NCBI GenBank assembly: GCA_023525975.1
Contig: CM042032.1
Coordinates: 76,778,260 to 76,842,259, forward strand
Origin: Smallanthus sonchifolius
Lineage: Eukaryota > Streptophyta > Magnoliopsida > Asterales > Asteraceae
Length of the DNA: 64,000 nucleotides
Reading direction: 5' to 3'
A program made the position numbers and the translations under genes. This document shows positions 33,097 through 42,625 of the stretch, one piece after another (the first letter of the stretch is position 1; each line of letters starts with the position of its first letter). The notes beneath the pieces are model-generated. The model was not told where the DNA came from, did no database searches, and worked only from the letters and a program-made list of their open reading frames with translations.

Positions 33097-34959
33097 TGTA
33101 AAGAACCAAAATCCGGGTTTCATTATAAATAAATAAATGTTCTAATAAATATTATGGTGAAAATATTTTTTTTGAAATAAGTTAAACCAAGTGGGTTTCA
33201 AGTTAGTAATGGGGTTATATTAGTTTTTAACTAATTTTGGAATGAATATGGGTGAAATGGAAGTTGAGGGGCTAAAAGTGTAAAATGGCAAATCTGCCAT
33301 ATTTGACTAGTGAAAGTCAAAATTGGTCTTCATTTGGTGAAAAGGGTCGTTCATTTCAAGAGAGAAAAAGGAGAAAATAGGAGTTGGAGCTAAATCGTGC
33401 AATTTAGCTTGAATTCGTGAAGGTTTTGTCTCACACAACACCTTCCTAACATCAAGTTAGTGATTATCTTCCTTTTGATTTCACCTTTGATGTGTTCTTG
33501 GTGGGTTTTGGGTGAAATCCGAAATTTATGATGCATGTGGTTAATTAGTGTTAGATTGTTGATAATCTAGCTAAACTAAAGGTAAAGAATGGTGATTAAC
33601 ATCCTAGAACCCTTTGATTTTGATTATGAGAAGTTAGGGTTTATATGGAGAAATTTGGGGGTGTTTGGATTATGATGATAGCATGTTGAATTAGTGATGA
33701 TTAAGTGTTTATATAATGTTAGACACTTGAATGAACACCAAATTAACTTAATAATAATTATTGAATGAAAATTTATGTTAAGGTAAAGATAATGAAACTC
33801 AAGTAGGTGAGTTTGGGGTGAAAGAGGGTGTTTGGATATGAGTATAACTCAAACGGGTCAGTTTGGGTTGGAAATGGGAAATTGGGTTGTAAACCCAATT
33901 ATAATGTGATTTTGATGTATGGTTAGATTACTAAACTAGGTGTATATGTTTAGGTAATCAAATTGCAAAACTTGAAGGTGGTGCGGGATCTTCTAACCCG
34001 AAAGGTAAGTGCTCTTGCACTTACTTAGTAATTGATGATAAATAGTGTTATATGCAATGTTGTATGCATAATGTGTTAAGTTGCATAATGTGTTATGTGG
34101 TATGAATGTGCATAGAGGTGTATGAGTAAGTGAATGAATGTAGTTATAGTTTAAATACTATAATGGATGTGTGGATATGGAGTTATGGTCTAAGTACCAT
34201 AATGGATATGTGGATATGGAGTTATGGTCTAAGTACCATAATGGATATGTGGATATGAAGTTATGATCTAAGAATCATAATGGAAATGAGGTTATGGCCT
34301 TTGTGCCATAATGGAAATGGAAATGTATTGATTGTGTATGATAAATGAAAAGAATGAAATTTATAGGTGAAATGCAAGTAATATGTAGCCTAACGACACA
34401 TTTGGGTGGAAACGGGTCAAATGAGTAAATGGATGAAAACAAGTAGTATTTACTTGTTTGATATGTTTTATCTTCCTTACTAATAGTGTTATATGTGGTG
34501 TTATGTAGGAAAAGCTCCGACATAGTCAAGGTTAAGTTTATGGAAAATGTTGGATTCTCATATGCGCTTTTGGTGATTTCGGGTGAAATTAGATGTCCAT
34601 CTAATGGATGTAAATGGATTACTTGAAAATGTATTTTTATGTTAAAAATGTGGTATGAATGTTTTTGGTCAAAACCCATGTGTTGGAAATTTTTGGGTGT
34701 CATGTTATATTGGTAAAAATTAGAAAAATTGTTAAGTGTTGAAATCTGCAGGTCTGGAAACTCTCTGGAAATTTGGCGCCTCGCGGTATGCGAGGGACCT
34801 GTTTTTCGGCTTGGCTTTCTAAGGCTCCCCCGCGGTACTCGAGGGGATGGAGCCTGGTCTCTCACGTTACGCGAGGGACCTAAAAAAAATCTTGGGACGA
34901 ATGCTTCCGCGTGTGTAATTGTTTATTATAGCTGGTGTTTTAAAATTAAGGATGTTACA
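33097..34959 (+). repeat. 3' LTR of the Ty3 element
   Basis: 1863 bp, starts TGTAAAGAACC and ends GGATGTTACA. A purine-rich stretch precedes it (GAGAGGTGA, about 33086-33094), a weak polypurine tract. Differences from the 5' LTR are scattered substitutions and short indels, so the insertion is not brand new. Confidence 0.95.
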
Positions 34960-37317
34960 TAACATCATCAATCACACTCAAACACTCTCATCCTCATTTC
35001 TCTCTCTATATCACGTTCACACACATTACACACACACAAGAAGCTTGAAATTCAAGAATCCATCCAAGAATCAAGAAGATTTAAGTGCTTTCAAGGTGTT
35101 ACAAGATCTAGGAACAAAAGTGTGCAAGTTTCAAGCCTTGGAACTACCTTCTATTACCTTCTCCTTTCTTGCTAAAGGTGAAAAACCGTTTCATCCTCTT
35201 TCTTTCTTCATTCTTACAAGAAAAATACAAGCATCATCATGTAAAAGACACCATCCAAGAGTTTATGCTCAAAAACTATTTAAAACATGGTTTTAAGACC
35301 TTTGAACTTGAGATTTCTTTAAAAACTCGTGGTTATACTTTATGAACAAGCTAAAGGTTTTAAACAAGATCTAAGACTTTCTACAAACATTTTATTATAG
35401 AAGAAGTTGGTCAAGAAGATGGATTGTTGGTCATTTTGAGCATATACGTTAAAATCAAGCGTTTAGGTTCTTTAAAATCAAGTCTTTAAGTTCTAGCTTA
35501 CATGGATCTAGAATCTAAACATATAAACATGTAAAATATGAAAACAAAGTGTATATGAGCTTAAAATCATAGATCTAACAAGAAACTACATGAAAAACTA
35601 AACATGAAGAAACCCTACTCTTTTGATTTTGGACATAAGTTGGATCGTGGACTTAATTATCATAAAACAAAGACACATCTGGACTTCTGGACACATGAAC
35701 AAGTTATCCATAACATAATCATCATCTAGTATGCTATACATGAGTCAAACAAGTACAAAACAAAAGTGGTTGGTAACTTTGAGTGTTCTACAAGTAAAAC
35801 AGTGTGCTGGCAGATACTTAAACCCGACTTTGGAGGGTCATAACTCAGTCAATTCATGTCCAAACTTGATGAATTCAAGGTCTAAAACTAAGTATTTTGA
35901 GTAACAAATCCAACCCAAGTGGTCTCATGTGATTTCGTTAAGTTTTGACACCCCAAAATAGTCAAACAAGAAAATGTGTCTAACCTGACTTTTTCAGCAG
36001 AAAGTTGGTACAACTTGTCAAATGCATAACTTTTTCATAAAAAGTCCAAAAGATCTGATTACACTTCCTAAATTAATTATTTTAAGTATAAAACCAAAGT
36101 CGTAAGGTCTCGGGTCATGAAAATAGGCTTAAGTCAGTCAACTAAAAATAAATTCTCAAGGTACTCCATTAAAGAACACTGCTGACCTCTCCTGCCCAAA
36201 TGAATTTTTAAAAGTACTTAAACATGTCATAAATTGGTGATTCATACATCCCTGTAACCCTAATACATGTAGGTATCTTGGTATTAAATTTCGTGGCTAA
36301 ACAAGTTCGTTTGATTAATCAAAAGGACAACGCACGAACGACCTAAAATTCTGGAAATCTTGACAAACTAAGGTTAACTTGATAACACGGTATAAGAGAA
36401 ATTCCTATAAAAACCCTAACACGAGATGTATATAACAACTTGTGGACACATATTTATACATTTAACATTAAACTTGTATATATTTCATGGTTAAACAATC
36501 ATGAAACTCAAAGTCAAATCACCAACGATTCGCCGGGTCACATTTTCTAAACATGACACTCACGTTTTTTTAGTAACATATTGGATGGACTTTTTACATG
36601 ACCGACTTGTATGTCGACACTAAATCTTAAGGTCATAAGATAGTCGTCACTATTTAGTTCATGGTTAGGACAGTCTTGCATACAAATCGGCGTGGCTAGC
36701 AATTACACATTGAAAGCTCATCAGGTGTGTTCACTGCCCCCTTTTAACTTTTAAATGTTTTAGAAATATCGGGGGAGAAACATACTTACTTTACACGTTT
36801 GAAAACGTAGAACATCATTGCTTGATACATTTGAGAAAACATGAGATATACTTACAAACATTTTCATATGGTAACAAGAAAACAAGACTCGACCTTTTTG
36901 CTTAAATGAGTTGGCACGCATGGAGCTTATAAAGTCCCCAACATTACGTAATTTATAACCATTAGCTATAGGTTAGCCTGAGGCCCTATGAATAGTACTA
37001 TTGGGATTGACACACCCCGGTCATGGTTAGTCGCGCTAACCGACGATCCACATGATCGAATGGTCGCATAGTGTCTACACACGGGTTCGTTTGGTACGAG
37101 CAAGGGGCAAAAACAAGTTTTTGGGTTTGGTTATACCTCACGTATGAACATATATTCGTATTCCTAGCTAGTTTACGAATGGTCAAACATTGCTTGTTTT
37201 GTTTATCATATACATTGAAACGTTTTCGTGCAGATGGATCTGCCAATCGTTTACACACAAATGGTTTAGTCATTTGTTTACGTGCAAATGTTTTTATCAG
37301 TGTTTTCAAGAGAAACA

Positions 37318-37555
37318 ATTTCATGTTATGGCCATGTACATGTACCAATGTTTTCAGAAAAAACAACTTATTTTGTGACTATGACGTTATTACATGTTTT
37401 CAGTTGGAAAACGACTCATTTTATGACTATGAAGTTATCAAATGTTTTCATTGGGAAAACTACTCATTTTATGACTACGATGTCATCACATGTTTCATTG
37501 GAAAAACTACTCATTTTATGACTATGAAGTCATCACATGTTTTCGAAGAAAACGG
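37318..37555 (+). repeat. 48-bp tandem repeat, about five units
   Basis: Units begin at about 37318, 37366, 37414, 37462 and 37509, with 48, 48, 48 and 47 bp spacing. The core is ACTCATTTTATGACTATG, then GTCATCACATGTTTTCA. Because 48 is a multiple of three and the unit has no stop in one frame, a long open frame (37071-37763) appears; it begins at a non-ATG codon and has no family match. It lies inside the outer family C LTR. Confidence 0.85.
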
Positions 37556-37564
37556 TTTCACATT

Positions 37565-38608
37565 TTTGAGCTGGATCTCGGCCCACGAGTCCATGGTGTC
37601 GGATTTGGTAAAGACGAGGTGTCGGAAAACCGAGATGGTCGGGATGATCGGACTGATTTGGTCTTCGTTCCATCTTCACCGGAAACATCATCTTCACCAT
37701 CGGTTATGCAACCATGGCAGATTCATGGTGGTCTTAGATTTGGGTTCAAAGTACCAGTCTTGATATTGGCTTATTTCAAAATTTCAAATCAAAACAAGAT
37801 GCAGAACTATATTTGTTAGCCATAATTTTAACGGCTCTAACCAAAATGAAACTAGGGTTTGTTGGATGCCTTGAATGGGGATGAACAAATAACCGCCCAA
37901 AGTAACGGTCGGAGATATACGTCGAGTATTTTACTTACGCTGAAGAGGACGAAGATGGCAAAAGCGACGCCGGCGTGGGCCATGGCGATTTAGAGGGCGA
38001 GGCGACCTGAGGGTCGTCGGGAGAGGAGCTTCCGTCTATGTCGTTTTGAGTTTAATCGGTCATGTGCGTACTCCATTTCGTCCATGCCATCACAATCACC
38101 TTCGATTACTCTGACCAGAAGTCATCGGAGTACAATCGATCATGTGCGTACTCCATTTTTTTCCTGTGATTCGCACTTCTTCATCCTCAAATTCCTTTTA
38201 GTCATTTAATCAGTCATGCTTATCATCCTAATTGTTACAAAATAGGAAGTCGGCGTATGTGTGGGTTGTGTAGTGAGGGGATTGGTTGAGAGGGAGTGGG
38301 GTGTTTGTCTGGGTGTGGAGAATTATGTTTAAGAAGAAGCCAGTGGGTTAGTGGGATTATTGAAAGAACAAGCCACTTTAACACTTTGATGGTGGCAAGC
38401 CATAGGGACCAATAAAGGAGACGGTGGTGGGTGTCGATGATTGAAGAAGACACTGGTGGATCTCGGACCACGAGTCCATGGTGTCGGATTTGGTAAAGAC
38501 GAACAGGTGCCGGAAAACCGAGATGATAGGGATGATCGGACTGATTTGGTCTTCGTTCCATCTTCACTGGCAGCCATGGCAGATTCATGGTGGTCTTAGA
38601 TTTGGGGA
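37565..38608. repeat. Direct repeat of a gene-like segment (37565-37745, 38455-38608)
   Basis: Both copies contain CCACGAGTCCATGGTGTCGG, then GTAAAGACGA, and end GCAGATTCATGGTGGTCTTA. The first is about 30 bp longer. Composition is coding-like on the minus strand in the second copy (MAASEDGTKTKSVRSSLSSR onward), but no family is recognised. They may be captured gene fragments within a Mutator-like insertion. Confidence 0.7.
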
Positions 38609-38764
38609 AAAGTTGAACAAGAAAGAGAAATGAAAGGTTTAGAGGGAGGGGAGAGAGAGTAGGATAGATATAGTCCTATAGGGTTTTTAAATTAAAAATA
38701 TTTTTTTTTAATTGTTTTGTTTTTATTATATAAGGATATTTTTGTCAATTAACAAAGTTTAACG

Positions 38765-38905
38765 GAAAAAAACTAACGGTGTTAGCCATCTGGCTTTAAT
38801 TGAAACAAAAATGAAACCACAGTGACTAAAAAGGAGAAATTAAAACTAATGGACAAAAATAGAAAATTGACCCAAACAACAGGGACTAAAACAAGAGTTT
38901 ACTCA
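38765..38905. mobile_element. Mutator-like terminal region
   Basis: The stretch GGACAAAAATAGAAAATTGA, with the repeated 'aggGACTAAA' phrases, is typical of plant Mutator-like TIRs of the kind seen at 51126. A clear partner near 37.8 kb (AACGGCTCTAACCAAAATGA) is suggestive only. Confidence 0.4.
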
Positions 38906-38945
38906 TTTATTTATTCCTTAAATAAATGAATTTAGGGGTATGACA

Positions 38946-39100
38946 CGAACCAGGTAACCCGAACCGGTAAAAAACTGGCCAAAACTAGAAAAAACCTGGT
39001 CACAACCCGACCCGAAACTGGAACCAATTCCACCACTACCCGGTTCCATTGTGTACCCGGTCAACAACCCGATCCAAGACACTCAAGTGGGCCGCCATGC
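38946..39100. mobile_element. hAT-like MITE, right half
   Basis: Resumes directly after the outer LTR with the duplicated CGAAC and the same style of GGTAACCCG / CCCGGTTCC motifs as 27317-27476. The right terminal inverted repeat is not recognisable. Confidence 0.5.
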
Positions 39101-39520
39101 GCAAGACTTCTTTTATATCCTTTTATCTTTTTAAACAAATACAAAAGCATTTTTATATTTTATAAAACATATATTTTTTTATTATTTAAATAAACAAAAG
39201 AAATAAATTTAATTATAGCAAAATAGCAAAACATAATTGGGCCAGGGACCGTAGGGTCGATCTACAATTGTCATGTCGTTAAATGCAATTCATATAGGGT
39301 TGATCATGTTTAAAATCATTTTAAATATGTTATTGAACTCATTCTATGTGTGGCCTTATAGGTCTACCTCAAAGTGGGAGATTATTGAAATGTGAAGCCT
39401 GAATGAGTGAAAGAAGTATGATCGGTTCATCAACTACGTGTTGTTAAGTGCAACACAAGTTCTTTTTTTTAGGGTGATGTGATTTGGACAACCCTAAAAA
39501 TTAGTTGGACACTCATTATA
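39101..39520. other. Intergenic, nothing recognised
   Basis: AT-rich sequence without coding potential or terminal repeats that I can identify. Confidence 0.5.
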
Positions 39521-39529
39521 GACTTGTAT

Positions 39530-40340
39530 AGCTTAATACTACCTGTATAGGGTTTTATCAGCATTAAATGCACACCTTATACGACCCGTATAGCTCTATA
39601 CGGTTCGTATAGGTATGATGTACGAGGTTTGTACTTGATGCGTCTGACTTTTTAGAAGTCAGTCTGTAAAAAGTGTACCCTATACGCGCAGTATAGGGCT
39701 ATACGGGCAGTATAACTTTTTGGTTGGTGAAGCATTAAGCCCTATAAAAAATATTTGAAGTTTAAAAAAAAAGTACATATGCGACCCGTTAAAATTTGAT
39801 AAAGTTTTATAATAATAGTTAAATAATGAAACAAATTTTATAAAAAAAAAAAACAAAATTCTATAAGAATATTTGAAATTTTAAAAAAAAATACCTATAC
39901 GACCCGTTAAAATTTGATAAATTTTATAACAATAGTTAAACAAAGAAAAAAATTATATAAAAAAATAAAACTCTATAAAAATATTTGAAGTTTAAACAAA
40001 GTATCTATACGATCCGTTAAAATATTATAAAATTTTATAATAATAGTTAAACAAAAAAACAAATTTTATAAAAAAATTTGAATGAAATTTAAAAAAAAAA
40101 CTATACGACTCGTATAGGGCTATACTGGCCGTATAGCCCTATATTATACACATTTCTTCATCTCTCAGCCTTGCTTTTCCACTCAAAAATAATACCTGTG
40201 CCCTATACTGCCCGTATAGGGCTATACTGGCTGTATAGATTTCATTAATTACCAGACAATTATTGGCAATCATTGGTAATTAATGAAGCCTATACGGTCA
40301 GTATAGCCCTATACGGGAAGTATAGGGCACACAGGATGTC
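39530..40340. repeat. Palindrome cluster CTATACGgcCGTATAG
   Basis: A dozen or more palindromes of the type CTATACNNNCNGTATAG occur, often in side-by-side pairs joined by GGG or GCC: about 39575-39625, 39680-39715, 40105-40145, 40200-40245 and 40282-40330. Between them lie three AT-rich blocks with a repeated CCGTTAAAATTTGATAAA core (about 39785, 39905, 40015). The ends of the cluster mirror each other. Confidence 0.8.
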
Positions 40341-40789
40341 CAAATAAAATCAAAGGATGTCTAAATAACCAACCCATTTTTTTAGCGTTAAATGTTATTC
40401 CGACTGTACTTTACACAAATAATTCTAAATTAATTAATTGTCCAGGTTGATCTCTGACAATCCGGCTAATAGTTTAAACGTTAATTTAACTTTGGGATCT
40501 TGAATTTATGAAAGTTGACTCTCTACGTTGATGATTGATGACTAGACACTACAAGTTAGAATTATATGGGTTTAACCCCATGGAATTTAGGACTGATTTT
40601 TAGACACTTATGTAAGCTTAGGAAAAAAGTTTTAACCATGATGTTATTTGTCATTGTTTTTACTAAAAAGTGGAAAACACTCTGTCACGTCACTACCATT
40701 TAGACAGGAGTGAAACCACTAACTAGAACCATTAAAGTGTGTAATAGTTTCACTAAATACCATCAATTTAAAAATTATTTTTATTTATT

Positions 40790-40945
40790 TTGACTGAGTC
40801 AACGGCTCTTTATTGGTTGGAATACGCCCCCGCTTGTTATTCGTCCCGCCCTTCACGCCCCAGTAACACCCATGGGGTCGATGTTCCACGCCCAAATGGG
40901 CTGACATGGCAATGGACATGAGCCCATAACACATAGCTTAAAAAA
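40790..40945. mobile_element. GC-rich Tourist-like MITE fragment
   Basis: GC-rich patch with ACGCCCCCGC, CGCCCTTCACGCCCC and ATGGGGTCG motifs, similar in style to the Harbinger subterminal regions at 4900 and 18400. Ends are not defined. Confidence 0.35.
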
Positions 40946-42600
40946 CAAGGATCTTGATTCTCAAATTATTAATAATGAAATCCTTGTGAACGTAGTTCGA
41001 TCAAATCAATAGAGTGAACCATCAATTTTACCACCAACTTTTGTTGATCATGAAGAATTTGGGTACCATGGAGACATTGGGGACTTTCAATGTATGGGTG
41101 TTTAGGCGTTTGTGTGGCAGGTTGAACCCTATTCGAACCTGAGAATGGTGTTGGTGATGTGAAACCAAACACAACTCGGCGTATTTACAAGTTGACACAT
41201 GCAGGTCCCATTTAACCGCAACTTCAAAAGAAGAAAACTTATTTACATATTATTATTGTATTAAAATTACAAATTTACAGCAAAAAAAGATGTGTCCGTA
41301 AAACAATTATGCATAAACTATAGAACCTAATGCTCACTACTCGTTTAAGTTTCTAGAATATCCAACCAACTTAAGTTTGAAGACATAATACCTATTAAAA
41401 AAGCTTATAAACATAAACGGGTCAATCCAGAAACCCGTCATGTTGACTTGTTTAGCTAAACTTGTTTGCTAATTCGACTCAAAACCAAACTATGGATCCG
41501 TAAACACGTTTTAAATGTCACATCGGTTCCCATTGTCAGTTATTGTGCCTGTTAGTAGGTGAAAGAGTCCCTCCACCCCTCAAGAGATCAATCAACACAT
41601 TACAGTTTTATATGTACATTGTGGTCTTTTAAAATCATTTTGGTTTGACTGAAGGTTGGACTTTTATGAAGCTTTATGATGACTGAACATGTAAAGATCC
41701 CTTTTTAAGACCATGTGCTGAAACCATAAAAAAACACAGCTTGTCAAACATGTCTCCATTAATTTATGTTTACTTTATGCCAATCTTTTCACCCAAAGTT
41801 GCAATATCTGGTATATCAGTATTAAAGAAAGCTGCAATCCATCATCACCAAGATTCTTAAAAAAATTAACAAGGGCCCTCTCATATGATTGATTAAACCA
41901 CCACCAATCAGTCTTTTTTATTTTAATTTTGAACTTTTTTTATTCTTGATGAAAAATATACTCTGTAAATCAACTTATGTGAAGTGGTAATCTAGTGATC
42001 AAAGCCTCAAAGGCATATGGCAAACAGGGTTTGCTGGCAATGGCCTACCATGGTACAAGTTCACATCAATCTGCTTTTCAAATCATGTGAATTCAAGTAT
42101 CATAATAATTAACCTTCAAGGGTTACACAAGTAGGTCTGTCCAGCACAAGCTGCGATTTACCTGATACCGTTGGCGGGGTAAAAGAAAAATATCACAATA
42201 ATTGAAAGATATGTTTCAAACTAACAAATTCAAATTAATTTACAAATTTCGGTTACACAAGTCAATGAATCAGTATTGCATCCGAGTTCTAACAAACATG
42301 ATAAAGATTTAAGTTCTAACAAACATGATAAGAAAAGATTAAGAACCCAGAATCTTTTCTTGAAATGGCAAATCCAACTTTCAAAACTGCAGTTTGTAAG
42401 CAGCAGGTGTTTTGTTCATTCGGTTTCACGCTTTTATAAAGATTACGGGGATGTAAAAACTATTCTAAACGCGTAAACTCTGGAAACAAGGAATCAAAAC
42501 CAGAAGCATATATAAAACATAAGAATGAACAAATACACCTGCCAGTGTTCAAGAATGACATCAAGAGACCAAAAGATTCATGCCCAGAAGAAAAAGATAG
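40946..42600. other. Intergenic downstream of the Moco-sulfurase-like gene
   Basis: No supported gene. The frames at 40969-41172 (minus) and 42276-42476 (plus) have no family match. The part next to 42600 is likely the 3' UTR of the neighbouring minus-strand gene. Confidence 0.45.
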
Positions 42601-42625
42601 CACCTTTTTAACCATTTCTTGCATA

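Larger units (their letters stand above)
28189..34959 (+). mobile_element. Ty3 chromovirus (Tekay/Del type), deletion derivative
   Basis: Two long LTRs (28189-30031 and 33097-34959) bound a 3.07-kb internal region. The 5-bp target duplication TAACA is perfect (28184-28188 and 34960-34964). Gene order protease remnant, RT, RNase H, integrase, chromodomain marks a Ty3 chromovirus. Gag, most of the protease and the primer-binding site are missing: the protease remnant abuts the 5' LTR directly. The pol frame is broken several times, so the copy is dead. The 5' LTR begins CGTAACGAACC where the 3' LTR has TGTAAAGAACC. Confidence 0.95.
27477..38945. mobile_element. Outer LTR insertion (family C) carrying nested elements
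   Basis: Left end TGTGACACCCG, right end GGGGTATGACA, flanked by a perfect 5-bp duplication CGAAC (27472-27476 and 38946-38950). Without the nested Ty3 element (28189-34964) about 4.7 kb remain, with no pol. That is compatible with a solo LTR that has itself received further insertions near 37.8-38.9 kb. 34965-36700 reads like an LTR leader (CTCTCTATATCAC, then a pyrimidine- and CA-rich stretch). 36700-37080 matches 11220-11450. Confidence 0.7.

Noticed and set aside
34275..34865. 196-codon minus frame in the 3' LTR
   Set aside because: It is antisense to the LTR, with a related frame (29393-29764) in the other LTR; no domain, so open by composition.
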